Shown: positions 16,001 to 26,800, counted from the first letter of the stretch. The stretch: DNA of 64,000 nucleotides from Erythrobacter sp. SG61-1L (GCF_001305965.1 NZ_JXQC01000003.1:1-64000), one strand, 5' to 3'. Numbers and translations: made by a program. Notes: generated by a model from the sequence alone, not told the origin.

Positions 16001-17471
16001 GAAGATATTGTTCCTCGGGCAGCTCGACTTCGGCGACTTGCCGGACCTGTTCGCGCGCAAGCTGAGCAGCTTCTCGCTGGAGGGGGTGTTTGGCTTCAAT
16101 TTCAAGAACGGGCTGCTCAGTGGCAATCCCTTCATCGGGATGCGCGGCTTCGGCTTCTCTGGGCTCAACTTGGACCTGGCGAACTTCTTCACGCTTCGGA
16201 TCAAACAACTCAGTCTTAAACATCGTAGCTGGAAGAACCCGCCTGGACCTGACGTCTCGGGAGCAGCGCTGACACTTGAAGGTGGCGACCTCTCGATCCT
16301 CAAATACAAGGTCTTCGAGAATCTGAACGGCGGCTATTTCAGCCTGAAAGACGACAGGGGCGACGGCTTCTGGGCGCTATTCGAACGGCCGGTGAAATTT
16401 CCGTTGCTGGAGTTCCACTGGGCGTTTGCGGCACAGAACGTCGATTTCCCGCCCGAGGTCGCGAAACTGCTGCTCGCACCGCCGAAGATCCGTGAAGGCG
16501 ATGATCCCGGTGGCGGGGATGACGGGGACAGCGACGTCAGCGGAATGGGCGGGAAACTTGCTGATTACTGGAAGGATGGCGTCCTGCGGCCGGCACTTGG
16601 CCGCAAGAGCATCGGCTGGACCTTTGCCGCGAGTATCAGCGCGCTGGAGGATGCCTTGCAGGGGCGGGCGCTTTTCCAGGACGGCGGGTTCATGGGGCTC
16701 GCGCTCAATGGCGGCGCGCTTAGCGAACTCTTCGGCTGGGATTTCGCCTTCGTCGGTCTCTATAGAAAGGACATTACGCCTGGCGAAGACTATTTCTACT
16801 TCTCCGTCACCCTTCCGCCGATAACCTTCAGCACGATCCACTTCACCGGCGGCGAAATTGCCGCGGAACTCTACACGTCAGGCGATTTCGCCATCGATTT
16901 TGGTTTTCCGTGGCAGCTTTCGCGCGGCGGTCGCGCATGGGAGCGCACGATCGGAGCGATCGTGACGCCCGGACAAGCCTCGGGCGGTTGGTACGTCCGC
17001 AAGCGCGAACATATGGTGCCGCAGGGCAAGCAGCTTGTGATCGCTGCCGGGATCGCGATCCAGTGGGGCCTCGGGGCCGCATTCGGTGGCGGAACTTTCA
17101 AGGCATGGGTCCGGATCGGCGTCTACGGAATTCTCGAAGGACAGCTAACGCTGCTCTTGGGCGAGCAGAGGGGCAAGGCCCCAAGGATCACGGCAATCCA
17201 TGTCCAGGGTGCGGCCGGCATTCTTGTCGAAGGCCAGGGCGAGATCGACTGGTGGGTCATCAATGTCAGCGTCGGTGTCAGGGCCACGGCCGAAGTGCGC
17301 GTCGCCATCGCCTGGGTTGAGGGGAACGACGTCGTGCACATGCACGTCGAAGCTGAACTGAGCGTCAGCGCCTATGCCCGCGCCTGTATCGGACCTCGAT
17401 GGGCTCGCATATGCAAGGGCATCTCGGTTGGCCTCAGCATTCCGGTCAAGCACACGCTGGAGTTCGGATAG
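13071..17471 (+). CDS. giant hypothetical protein (1466 aa)
   Basis: Starts at GTG 13071, four bases after the lipoprotein stop, and ends two bases before the next gene. No signal peptide (MAGLRLFGWTLPLEQSGDTY). The first 500 residues look like repeated beta-sandwich strands. Residues 870-1130 are dominated by alternating hydrophobic strands with leucine-rich spacing (GLSGAQDFFQGLRSVSFANL, LNLPHVSLLGNALRLKFQQL, GFGFSGLNLDLANFF). The last 330 residues are glycine- and aromatic-rich beta strands (ITFSTIHFTGGEIAAELYTS, FAIDFGFPWQLSRGG), ending GISVGLSIPVKHTLEFG, which resembles a large curved beta-sheet or barrel. I recognise no named family. A role in surface display, or in export of the nearby Rhs toxin, is conjecture from position. 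Confidence 0.75.
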   Translation: MAGLRLFGWTLPLEQSGDTYIVGHPTEHHDGDTYWDQGSFVLVPENGRYSAYLDWTALRLAGLVVRIEIENLGLEKIGEDFRPKRGNVAGEVKVRFSNKAGAEALLRFGPVALPAVSYSLFFDKDDPRALGRFSTASDWCERGATDESVAPLALRIPDGRGLLLDLANREFILPEGSLRATLSSRRPADIDAPRPALFLNRDDIPVPFAKMREGRAEDLTVRFEKTDDTPVILNADPRDGKHAIEVTIADLDLTLREPGGGAAGARGGPNSILARADLAPPPDGELVLRFLAIRNSRNRAEEWATSDRVRLGFRKPVGNDRRCVLIQPEDEREPRRKLPEFHRLKGNRQTGGQTRHLPMHSWFGNSHLVMAEATRMQLRCSRDSSSKMPGQDASIPDDNLWSFTRPWLQIENAKLRQGRPGDAFRGGEASASWMFEGPAGAPVAGIPALHRKSWEIGGSIDGNARLRHANALVDGSFKSMKLLVREAVHESGLKDVTAAAPGLKAIVPDGRLPIGEIQLETHGRMLEISAPRPVSVGVERVKLEIPFSVPQMQSADFVLFWPGWGSTLTFPKLTPGDFKKWGPQLSQVIDEAAPIKLVADLPDANWLPEFPRALVKLGRRKGLKEILDELRAAISHRPDANLFDAKRTEIEAAIRETNPELFEPSWLGVVLFDAPIDFSDFAVLEALVPTNPEDAPRFSFFALAPRSPDHDADVAISAAVHWSNDSDAWPGQSGEQYEAALKPLKLDAGFRDNRLVNFSSKARLRLYSFLAVKGAGANDTKDIDILGSVRQTGNGAGSNSAYEVRFAAEVRDNKRLTLFPVGDGKPDQAEKFFVESVWLRRLEVVDRPATAEEQSDPSVGKRRAEIQIDGSIEFNKDLKGFGGLSGAQDFFQGLRSVSFANLRVDLTALTGKLPRDLKLKYPSLQFDLNLPHVSLLGNALRLKFQQLVIDWPDSLPSLNLGDFVDIGSFPRLDPKLPKILFLGQLDFGDLPDLFARKLSSFSLEGVFGFNFKNGLLSGNPFIGMRGFGFSGLNLDLANFFTLRIKQLSLKHRSWKNPPGPDVSGAALTLEGGDLSILKYKVFENLNGGYFSLKDDRGDGFWALFERPVKFPLLEFHWAFAAQNVDFPPEVAKLLLAPPKIREGDDPGGGDDGDSDVSGMGGKLADYWKDGVLRPALGRKSIGWTFAASISALEDALQGRALFQDGGFMGLALNGGALSELFGWDFAFVGLYRKDITPGEDYFYFSVTLPPITFSTIHFTGGEIAAELYTSGDFAIDFGFPWQLSRGGRAWERTIGAIVTPGQASGGWYVRKREHMVPQGKQLVIAAGIAIQWGLGAAFGGGTFKAWVRIGVYGILEGQLTLLLGEQRGKAPRITAIHVQGAAGILVEGQGEIDWWVINVSVGVRATAEVRVAIAWVEGNDVVHMHVEAELSVSAYARACIGPRWARICKGISVGLSIPVKHTLEFG

Positions 17472-17473
17472 CG

Positions 17474-20400
17474 ATGCCAGTCAAAATTACCCTCGTCCCC
17501 GATCTCTATTACCGCAATTGGGTAGAAGGCGCGGATAGCGGGCCGGGAGAGCTGTGGCTTTGCCTGCGGCCGTTCGTTTCCGGCACGATCGATCCCGATG
17601 CTCCGGCCGGTCTCGACGAGTTCCTGGCCTGGGCCTCGTTGTCGGAAAAATCCTTCGATGGCGAAACGGCGCGCTTCGAATACGAGACCGTGAACACCGA
17701 TCCCAGCTGCGGCCCGGATGGAGACAGCGACCTGTTGCCCGTCAACCTGCCGGACGATGTCGATCTGGTCGTGACGATCGGCGGCAGCGCGGACGGCCCC
17801 ATTCGCATTGACCGGTCGAGCGGCTGTCGGGTCATCAAGAAGGACGGGTCACGCGATCCCATGGACCTGTTCGAGGAACATCCGGCCACGAACAGCGGAA
17901 TGCCGTTTCCGACCGCATTCAACGACGAGTTGCGCGCCGGCTTGCGGGGAGAGAGAACCGAACCGGGAACGCCGGTCGACAAGTTCTCTGTTGCTTTTGC
18001 GATCTCGCAAATGCTGGATTTCGGCCGCCGCTATCATTGGACCGACGAGCAGGTTCACGGACTGTGGGATAAAGGGCTAATTCCCGAATTGGGCGGCGTA
18101 CCGGACAAGCACGTCACCGGAATATACTGGCTGCTGGGACTGATGATACCCCTGGGGCGGCAGGACGACCTTGACGCAATCCACAAAATCCACTCGATCG
18201 ACGTCGATCTCGTCGCCGGAGGGAAGATTGTCGGCGAAGTAACCTATCCCGAAGCAGGCCCGGGGATTCCCAATCTCAACAGCTATTTCCGGCGGATCGG
18301 TGACAACTTCGAACGAAAACTCGAAAGCGAGATTGTCGACCTCGGTGTGCCGGGAAGGCTGGGGCGCGAGCACATTACTTACGTTCAGCCGGGCTATCAC
18401 GCCCTGGCTCATGGCGGGCAATTTTCGGCGCAGATTCCGATCTGGCGCATGGAGGAGCCCGGCGCAGTTCGAAACGACGATGGCGGTGCGGCTCGGCGAA
18501 TGCCGCGGGGCGAAGCGGGTGCAAATTCGACGATCAAGCATGGCTTCGAGCTGAAGCGGCTTGCCGGAATCGAGATTCGGCCCCTCCAAAAGACTGTCAG
18601 TGGAGAGGCACCGCGAGCCGGCCCTCTTCCCGCCAACGCCTCATCACTGAAAATCACTCCAGGCCTCGCCATCGAAGGTACGCTCTCGCTGTACCGGCGT
18701 TTTCCAGACGTGGCCGCAGAGGGCGAGAACAAGGCTCTGTTGCAGACCGTACTCCTGTTCGAGCCCGAACCAAGTGCGGCGGTGGCGCTGGAAGCGATGT
18801 CGGCAAGGCTTTCCGATGCCGGTTTCAGGTCGCTGTTCAATGCTGCGCTATCGGCGGCAGGCGAGGCGAATTGGACACTCACGCTACTCCACCACGGGAT
18901 ACTTCCGTGGGACGGGCCGCGCACCCAGTATCGTCTGCTGGCGATTCCGCAAGGTGGCGCTGCCGTACCTGAAGGGGGAAGCCGGATGTATCCCGGTAGG
19001 AAGCTCTCGCTCTTCGTTGCGGCGCAACTGAGCGCCGGAGGGCCGATTGAACTGAGCCCCAACATCGATGCTGGCGAGAGGTTTATCTGGCGCAGTCCAG
19101 CAAAATCAAGTGTGGCGGCACTCGAGGGGTTCTGGACCAGGCTTGCGCAAAGCGGCGAAATGAGGATCAACGCCATACGAATGGCCGGGTCCGGAGATCC
19201 GTCGGACATTTCACTTGTCGCGATGCCGATCGATGCCTTCACCTTCGCTGCAGCGGAGAGCCCGGTGCGGCTTGAAAAGGTCTTGCGCGTCAAGGGAACA
19301 TCGGATTGTCCTGCGGGTGATCCTGACGACCCCCGTCCCGACTATGAGGACGATCTTGAGAACTACAACTCGGCCGTCCTCTCGCGAAACGGTGAGGATC
19401 TGGCTCCCGCGCATTATCGAATCCCGCAGCGGATGGATGCCGCCGACCGATCGCCGCAACGGGAGCAATTTATCCCGCTGATCGAGGGTTTTCCGCGCGA
19501 TCCCGCCGATCGGTCGGTGGAGCTCGAACGCGCAGGCGAACCGATACCCTCAATTCCGCACTGCAAGATCAGGGATGCGATTGCAGAAATCTACGGGCTC
19601 GGACCGGCTTCACTGGAGTTCCAGGTCGAATTGGAACATACTTACGGCGACCGGATGGAAGTCGGGGACGCATTTCGCATCTCAAAGCGCTTCGACTGGC
19701 CGGTCCAACTCGCGAGTTCGGTCGAAGGCGAGAAGGTTGACGGTCTTGACCGTCCATTCGTTATCGCGAGCTACGACTACACCACAGAGCAGGTCGCCCT
19801 GACATTCGATCTTTCGCTCCTGCGTGGTCACTTCGATCCTGGCGGCGGACCAGCGCTGGCCGCGTTCGGTACGGGGCAGGCGGCTTACAGTATTGCCGTT
19901 GCAGCGTGGCGCTCGCTGGCGGAACTGGCGATGGACGACATGGAAGTCGAGCTTGTGATCGAATCCGCAACCTTCGATCTCGGTGAATCCCTATCCAAAT
20001 CAGATCCCGCAGGCACGCTGGCATCCTGGGGATTTCCCGGTGGTATTTCGGAAGCAGTTGCAACTAGGCCGGGACTTAGAAAGTCTGAAACAATTGGGAA
20101 AAATGACCCACTCAGGACGTTTGCCCGCAACCTGCTGACCGGCGTGGAAGAACCGGACGATGACCGCAGGGTGTTTTACTTTACCCTCAAAGGCGGCAGC
20201 GCGCTTGGCGACGAAGCCCATGTCAGCCGGATCGACCTGAAGGTGCGCCGCGCCGAAGCGCATGCTCGGCCGGATGTCCAGACACTGCTGCCGCTCTCGC
20301 AACAGCCGGGCCTGTTCCGCTACATCGATGAAACGCTGCTGGGCAATTGGGCGCGCCTCGGCTTCGGGCCCGATGTGCCGCCCCTGCCGAACCAGCTAAC

Positions 20401-22699
20401 CGGGCCGGTCGCGGAGCAATTGAAGAGCCAGCACGGGGCATGGATCGATCGGATCAGGGAAGGACGGCAGCCCTTCCGGTCCGATACGGGTGAGGACGAT
20501 GCGGTCGCCGGTGCACTTGTGGCATCGCTCGACGGCACTGGCTGGTTCGTGCCGGACGGGCCCGGCCCTGGCGGCAAGGCCCAAAGCGTGGATGCTTTGC
20601 TCCTGCCTCTCGGCTTCGTTCCGACAATGCCTTTTGGAGGACTCGGCAACGGAACCGAGCCGTCGCTTCAGCGGCTGGCGGTCGCCTTTGGCGACGCTAT
20701 CGACCTTTCATATCGGAGCTGGGCCACCGATGAGACAATGGACTGGCTGGCGCGATTTGCCGAGGTCGCCGCGCTGGCCGAGCCCAATGGCGACAATGGC
20801 TGGAAGGGCAACCTGTTCGATTTCGTGCGTATCCTGGTGGAAAAGCTGCTCTTTCCGCAGCCGGCGGACGACCCGCTTAACGATGGCAGCATTGTTGCGC
20901 TCGCCAATGCCGTTCGGAGCTCGAGCGGTGATTTAGCGAGTCTGCGCAGGGCAGTGATTGTGCGGCTTCTCAAGAACCCCGCGCTTTTTGCGGATAGCAA
21001 GGCAATCCTGCTCACCGCCCTCCGTTTCGTCGACGCGCGAACGCCGGGAAGGACACCGCCATCGGTAAGCCTTGCGCGCGCGCGCTTCGATCGCGTAATC
21101 CGGCCAGAAGGGAATGTCGGTGAAGGACCGGAATCGCCTTCCGATCCGTCGTCCCAGCGCGTCAGCTCTGTACTCACGATCGACAATCTCCAGCTAACCG
21201 GACCTCTCGGAGAGAAGGATTGGGATAGCAGATTCGGCTTTTTGGAAATGCTGGACGACGCTCGCTACGACAATGCGTTCATCGCCGCTGCCGATGGTCG
21301 TTTTTGGCCGGAATCATTTGAAGACGTCGTCGATCCACCCGATGAAACCGATGATCCGCGCCTCGCTTCGCGCTGGCTGCCCGGCAAGCTGGTCGTGCCC
21401 CTGGCGGCCGATGCGACGGCTGGAATTGTGCGTCTTGCTTCGCGATCACCCGTCGCACCCCCGGTTCTCGTCTGGTCAGGTCCTGCACCTAGTCTGCGTG
21501 TGTCTTTACGCAAGGATTCGAAGTGGTCGCTTGATCACCTCTTGGAGCGGCAGGCAGGTCAGGGTGCGGGGGCAATTCTCGAGATTATCGGAAAAAGGCT
21601 GGAACAGCACGACTTCTATGCGGATACGGGCCAGATCTTCGCGCTGTATCGGATTGAAGGTGATGAGGAGACAACCAGCCTTGCCGAAGCGCTCGAGAAT
21701 GACGGGTTGTTCCTACGGCTGTCGGAAGCCGATGCCGGCCCACCCCTCTTACCGGAGGACGATCGCGAGCCGGGCAATGGCGGGAAGACAATCGATCGCG
21801 AGAAATTGCAGGCTGCAGAGCTGAATCTTTCGCTCCTGCTCAAATCTGCCCGTGGCACGTCCGAAGCCGCTGCCGCACTGTGCGATCTGGCGCTGGCAAG
21901 CGGTGATTTCACCGATCTCATGGGGCAGATCGTCAGATCATCCTCCGCTGCTTTGCCCGCGAACGACTTCTTGCTTCTCCGCCCATCGCAATCGCTCGAA
22001 CCGCGCGTGCACAATACTGCGCCGCCGACGGATCGGAAAATTCTCGACCTCGCACTCTTTGCGCAAAAGGACGCTGGACCAGCGGAGGCGCGAACCGGTT
22101 ACCTGCTGTGTTCGTTCGAAACGGAGGTCTGGAGCCGACGCCGGCTGGAAATACTGCACGGACGCAATCTCGATTATTCCGATTGGAACGGCTCGATCAA
22201 CGGGCTTCCGGACGCTGTATTCGGCAAGGAGTTTTGGCAGGCGGCACCACAGGCCAGCCGGCCTTCGCAATATACGCTTGCGCGGCATTTCGAGAATATT
22301 CCGGAAGACTGGGGCGAGTCTGAACGGACCTCCGAGCTTGACGATAGCTGGCGTCCCAGCCGGTCCGCGAAGGAACTGATCGAGCTGATGTTGCGGACTT
22401 CGGGCAAGACAATCCGCGGCTTGGAAGGTGCACCCGCGATTCTTTCGCCGGCCTCGATATCCAAACTGCTTTCGCATGAACTGAACATCTCGATCTATCA
22501 CGAACAGTTTGAAGACGATCCTGCGACGGGGGCTGAGCCGGTAGGCCGGATAATGCTTGAAAGCCGGAGGATCACAAATATCGACGCAGAGTTCGCCTTC
22601 TTTGACCGCGATTACGATCATTTTTCTGTCGACTTCGACTGGTATTCGCGATCCGGGGTGGCAGTTCTTCAGCTCAGGCGCTTATTTGCCCAGTTCTAG
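17474..22699 (+). CDS. giant hypothetical protein (1741 aa)
   Basis: Begins at ATG 17474 (MPVKITLVPDLYYRNW), two bases after the preceding stop, and ends just before the first IS6 element. No signal peptide or membrane helix is visible. The protein is acidic, rich in long beta-strand-like segments and polar loops, with no repeats obvious by eye. It contains LEFQVELEHTYGDRMEVGDAF near residue 712 and EVALTFDLSLLRG-like strands near 780. The C-terminus ends SRSGVAVLQLRRLFAQF. I recognise no domain. Tight spacing means it is co-translated with the 1466-residue protein, and the two probably form a complex or act in one pathway. Function unknown. Confidence 0.75.
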   Translation: MPVKITLVPDLYYRNWVEGADSGPGELWLCLRPFVSGTIDPDAPAGLDEFLAWASLSEKSFDGETARFEYETVNTDPSCGPDGDSDLLPVNLPDDVDLVVTIGGSADGPIRIDRSSGCRVIKKDGSRDPMDLFEEHPATNSGMPFPTAFNDELRAGLRGERTEPGTPVDKFSVAFAISQMLDFGRRYHWTDEQVHGLWDKGLIPELGGVPDKHVTGIYWLLGLMIPLGRQDDLDAIHKIHSIDVDLVAGGKIVGEVTYPEAGPGIPNLNSYFRRIGDNFERKLESEIVDLGVPGRLGREHITYVQPGYHALAHGGQFSAQIPIWRMEEPGAVRNDDGGAARRMPRGEAGANSTIKHGFELKRLAGIEIRPLQKTVSGEAPRAGPLPANASSLKITPGLAIEGTLSLYRRFPDVAAEGENKALLQTVLLFEPEPSAAVALEAMSARLSDAGFRSLFNAALSAAGEANWTLTLLHHGILPWDGPRTQYRLLAIPQGGAAVPEGGSRMYPGRKLSLFVAAQLSAGGPIELSPNIDAGERFIWRSPAKSSVAALEGFWTRLAQSGEMRINAIRMAGSGDPSDISLVAMPIDAFTFAAAESPVRLEKVLRVKGTSDCPAGDPDDPRPDYEDDLENYNSAVLSRNGEDLAPAHYRIPQRMDAADRSPQREQFIPLIEGFPRDPADRSVELERAGEPIPSIPHCKIRDAIAEIYGLGPASLEFQVELEHTYGDRMEVGDAFRISKRFDWPVQLASSVEGEKVDGLDRPFVIASYDYTTEQVALTFDLSLLRGHFDPGGGPALAAFGTGQAAYSIAVAAWRSLAELAMDDMEVELVIESATFDLGESLSKSDPAGTLASWGFPGGISEAVATRPGLRKSETIGKNDPLRTFARNLLTGVEEPDDDRRVFYFTLKGGSALGDEAHVSRIDLKVRRAEAHARPDVQTLLPLSQQPGLFRYIDETLLGNWARLGFGPDVPPLPNQLTGPVAEQLKSQHGAWIDRIREGRQPFRSDTGEDDAVAGALVASLDGTGWFVPDGPGPGGKAQSVDALLLPLGFVPTMPFGGLGNGTEPSLQRLAVAFGDAIDLSYRSWATDETMDWLARFAEVAALAEPNGDNGWKGNLFDFVRILVEKLLFPQPADDPLNDGSIVALANAVRSSSGDLASLRRAVIVRLLKNPALFADSKAILLTALRFVDARTPGRTPPSVSLARARFDRVIRPEGNVGEGPESPSDPSSQRVSSVLTIDNLQLTGPLGEKDWDSRFGFLEMLDDARYDNAFIAAADGRFWPESFEDVVDPPDETDDPRLASRWLPGKLVVPLAADATAGIVRLASRSPVAPPVLVWSGPAPSLRVSLRKDSKWSLDHLLERQAGQGAGAILEIIGKRLEQHDFYADTGQIFALYRIEGDEETTSLAEALENDGLFLRLSEADAGPPLLPEDDREPGNGGKTIDREKLQAAELNLSLLLKSARGTSEAAAALCDLALASGDFTDLMGQIVRSSSAALPANDFLLLRPSQSLEPRVHNTAPPTDRKILDLALFAQKDAGPAEARTGYLLCSFETEVWSRRRLEILHGRNLDYSDWNGSINGLPDAVFGKEFWQAAPQASRPSQYTLARHFENIPEDWGESERTSELDDSWRPSRSAKELIELMLRTSGKTIRGLEGAPAILSPASISKLLSHELNISIYHEQFEDDPATGAEPVGRIMLESRRITNIDAEFAFFDRDYDHFSVDFDWYSRSGVAVLQLRRLFAQF

Positions 22700-22897
22700 A
22701 CTTCGTGCCGGAAGTTTGTATCGGGTGGGGTTGTCAGCTTAACTTCCGTCGGTCGCACTGAAGCCCGAAACCGAAATTTCATCCAGCAGCGGCGGATGCG
22801 GCGTTCCACTCCGCAAAAGCGGCGGTCCGGAAATTTCGCATGGTCTTTCGGGAGGTGGGGTGGCGCTGGATAGCGAAGGTGTTGTAGATCGCCGAAT
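22700..22897. other. short spacer before IS6 element
   Basis: No gene. It contains an imperfect IS6-end-like GGGGTTGTCAGC (22727-22738), probably an older scar, and two copies of the palindrome GAAATTTC. Confidence 0.35.
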
Positions 22898-23722
22898 GGT
22901 GCTGTCAGAGCAATCTCGACGGCGGTGCAAGGCGTGGGTAAGCTCGAGAAATGAGCAAGCCAGCCAACCCGTTTCGCTGTTTCAATTCGTCGCCCGAGGT
23001 GATCCGGCTCGTCGTGATGATGTATGTTCGGTACCCGCTCAGCCTGCGTAACGTGGAAGACCTGCTGTTCGAGCGAGGCATCGATATATGCCACGAGACC
23101 GTGCGGTTCTGGTGGAACCGGATCGGCCCCCTGTTCGCCGCAGATATTCGACGGCAGCGGGTTTCGCACATGCGGGTCTTCCGGCACTGGCGCTGGCATC
23201 TCGACGAGGTGTTCGTAAAGATCAACGGCGAGCAGCATTACCTTTGGCGTGCAGTGGATCACGAGGGTGAAATCCTGGAGTCCTTCGTCACGAAGAAACG
23301 GGACAAATCCGCGGCTCTGGCATTCATGAAGCGAACGTTGAAGCGCCAGGGAAAGCCGGAGAAGGTCGTCACCGACGGTATGCGCTCATACCCGGCGGCC
23401 ATGCGCGACCTCGGCAATCTCGACCGGCGCGAAGTGGGCCGTTGGTTGAACAATCGGGCAGAAAATAGTCACCTGCCACTCCGCAGAAGAGAGCGGGCGA
23501 TGCTGCGTTTTCGACAAATGAAGTCGCTTCAAAAGTTCGTCTCGGTCCATGCCAACGTTCACAATCACTTCAACCAGCAGCGCCATCTCGTCGATAGAAA
23601 GACCTACAAGGAACGACGCTCGACCGCTTTGGCCGAGTGGCAAATCCTCATGGCCTAGGCAAATGCCGAAAAGGGGTGAACTGTGTCGATCGGAGACAAG
23701 TTGCGGTTAGACTGACAGCACC
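22898..23722 (+). mobile_element. IS6-family insertion sequence (copy 1)
   Basis: An 825-bp element with inverted ends GGTGCTGTCAG (22898-22908) and CTGACAGCACC (23712-23722), one intact transposase, and the length normal for IS6. No target duplication is visible (flanks CGCCGAAT and CTCCTGCC). A second right-end copy, CTGACAGCACC, follows at 23737-23747, showing repeated events here. Confidence 0.85.
22951..23658 (+). CDS. IS6-family transposase (copy 1)
   Basis: A full-length 235-residue DDE transposase. It has the N-terminal helix-turn-helix part (PEVIRLVVMMYVRYPLSLRN, then ICHETVRFWWNRIGP) and the catalytic acids in WHLDEVFVKI, VVTDGMRSYPAAM and NRAENSHLPLRRRER. IS6 elements move by replicative transposition forming cointegrates, and two copies can carry the DNA between them. 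It is about 80% identical by eye to the copy at 39081, so the two are relatives and not a recent duplication. Confidence 0.92.
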   Translation: MSKPANPFRCFNSSPEVIRLVVMMYVRYPLSLRNVEDLLFERGIDICHETVRFWWNRIGPLFAADIRRQRVSHMRVFRHWRWHLDEVFVKINGEQHYLWRAVDHEGEILESFVTKKRDKSAALAFMKRTLKRQGKPEKVVTDGMRSYPAAMRDLGNLDRREVGRWLNNRAENSHLPLRRRERAMLRFRQMKSLQKFVSVHANVHNHFNQQRHLVDRKTYKERRSTALAEWQILMA

Positions 23723-23848
23723 CTCCTGCCATCTGACTGACAGCACCAGAAAAATCTCTAAACTTCTCATTCCCTCGTCTGATTGGGTTTCGGAGCGGGA
23801 CGGAGTGCGCCTCGCTGTGGAACAGGCTCTTTGCCGGCGAGGGGTTCG

Positions 23849-26800
23849 ATGGTTGCGATTTATACTGGACTAGGTGCGGGTTTCACTCGGGGTTCGGGCA
23901 ATCTTCTGGGTGGAGTGGGGCAATTGGGTTCCGCGCTGCTGGGACGCGGGAGTGATAGTGTTTCGCTCAACGCTGCGACCGGTAATCTGCTGATCAGCCA
24001 TCAGGACGAATTTCTTATCGGTCTCGGACCCGATGCCGCAATCTCACGGACCTATAACAGCATTCAGGATGCTGCTGACGGCGACAATGGCGATCATTGG
24101 CAGCAGAATACCGCTCGCAAGGTTTTCGGCCTGACTGGCACCCTGAACACAGTCGATAGCACCATCAGCCGCTTGGGGGCCGATGGTTCTGTGATCGTTT
24201 ACGGATGGGATACGGGGCGAAGCGCATATCTGACGAAGGACGGATCGGGAGCCTTCGACACACTGACCAATTCCGGATCCGAATGGGTCTGGACCGACGG
24301 CGACAGCCAGGTGAAGGAATATTACGAGGTCGCCCAGACCGCTGGCGAATATCGCATTCGCACTGTGGCGGATATTGATGGCAACGCGCTTACCTTCACC
24401 TATATCACGGGTTCAGACCACCTCGACAAGGCAACCACCGCCGACGGCAGCTGGACCCAGTATGGCTGGAGTGGCAATTCGATCACCCAGGTGGTTACTG
24501 GGTACACCGATCTTGCCACATCTTCCGCCAAGACCCTCACCCGCGTCCGATATGGTTATGACGGGCAGGGACGGCTCGAGACTGTCACGACAGATCTCAC
24601 GCCGGGCGACAATTCAGTGGGCGACGGCAATAGCTATGTCACCACTTACACCTATGACGGGGCGACCAATCGGATAGCCTCGATCAGTCAGGCCGATGGA
24701 TCGCATCTGGCGGTGACCTACGACGGCTTGGGCCGTGTCCTGACCCTGACGCAGGCAGTTGCAGCTGGGGTTACTCGGGTTACCACACTCACTTACGGTG
24801 TGGGCTATACCGAAGTTGCCGGGCCGGACGGGCAGGTCACCCGGCTTGACTATGATGTCCAGAACCGCCTCACACAGATCACCGCGCCGCCGGCCGCTTC
24901 GGGCGCTGCCGTGCAGACCGTTCAGTTTGCCTATGATGCTGACGGCAATCTCGAAACGGTGACTGACTCCAACGGCAAGATCACCAGCTACACATACGAC
25001 GCGAATGGAAATAACACGCGGGTCACCGATCCGACCGGTAACGCTCTCGCGCGCACCTATGACGGCAAAAACCGCCTGATCACCGAACAGAGCATCGGCT
25101 CGGATGAGCGCGGGAAGGCCTTCGCTCATTACACCCAATATGCCTATGACAGCGAAGGACATCTACGCTTCACTGTCGATGCGGCAGCCCGCGTTACCGA
25201 ATATCGTTATACTACCGCTGGTCAGCTTTCCCGTACGATTTCCTATGTCGGGCATTCCCGCGTGGCCGGGGAGACGGAGATATCGGTGGCGGAGATGGAA
25301 GCATGGGTTCCTTCGCTCACCGACCTCAATTCGGTGCGTATCGCCGAGAATACCTATGACGCGCGCGGCAATCTGGTTCTTAGCAAGGCTTACGGCATTG
25401 CCGACAACTCGGGTAATCCATTGACGAGCGAGGGCGTTACGACCGCCCATTACGCCTACGACCAAGCTGGAAATCTGCTGGAAGGTTGGCGCGAGGGTGA
25501 AGCGCACGAGACCTTCCTCTACGATGGAATGGGGCGGCTCTATTCCTCGACGGACAGGAATGGCGGCACGACAACCGTAACATTCATCGGCGGCGGTAGC
25601 ACAACAATCGTAACGACTGCGGCAGGCCTGACCACAACCTCGGTTTATAACAAGGCAGGGGAACTGATCAGCCTGACCGAGAGCGGCGCAGGCACGACAG
25701 CAGGCACAGCCACATACGAATATGATGCCGCCGGACGATTGCGCTCAGTGACAGATGCAAGCGGACGATCGAGCTACATCTATTACGACAAGGGCGGTCG
25801 CAAAGTGGCCAGCGCCAATGAATACGGCGAAGTCACTGAATTCCGTTACGATACGGCGGGCCGCCTTGCGGCGACAATCAGCTACGCTACGGCGCTTTCC
25901 GCAGCGAACAAGACGGCCTTCCAGAACCCGGCATCGACCGCTGATTTTGCAGATATTCGCCCTTCAACCAGTGCCGCCGATGTGTGGAGCTGGACGGTCT
26001 ATGACGATGCCGGCCGTGTGATCCAGTCGATCGACAATGCGGGTGGGACCGTCACCAACGAGTATGACAAGGCCGGGCAGCTGGTGAAGTCCGTTGCGTG
26101 GTATACCGCGCTTTCAGGATCGGCTCTGGCCGCTCTGAAGGTAGGACTGCCGACCGCGCCAGTGCTGCCGACGGCACACGCCAAGGACGTAGTCGCGCGC
26201 AGCTTCTACAACGCGGCCGGTCAGCATGTGGGTGTGCTCGACGGAGAGGGTTACCTCTCCGAGACGATTTACGATGCTGCCGGGGTGGCAATTGAGACCA
26301 TTGCCTATGCGACCGCGACCAAGGCAGCAGATCGAGCGAGCGGAACCTTCGAGGCGTTGAGAGCATATGTGGCCGGCAGCTCCACCGTCGACCGGTTTGG
26401 CTATGCCGTTTATGACGGTCAGGGGCTTTTGCGTTTTGACATCAATGCGCAAGGTGGGGTCGTCGGCTACGGCTATGACGCTGCAGGACGGCTCGTAAGC
26501 ACCACTGTCTATACTACCGAACTTGATCTGGGTGCACTTGCCGACCGGACCTACGCGTCGGTCAAAGCCGCTGTCACTTCCAATGCTGTCGATCGGACAA
26601 GCCATACGGTTTATGATTCCGCGGGACGTGTAGCTTACACTGTCGATGCCAAAGGCGGTGTGGCAGCCTTTTCTTACGATACGTCGGGGCGTGTCACCAA
26701 GGCTGTGGCGTTCGACAATCTGTACAGCTCCAGTGTGACACTCTCTGCGTTGAACAACTGGGCTGCAAATTCCGCGCAGGCAAACGATACGGCCAATCGC

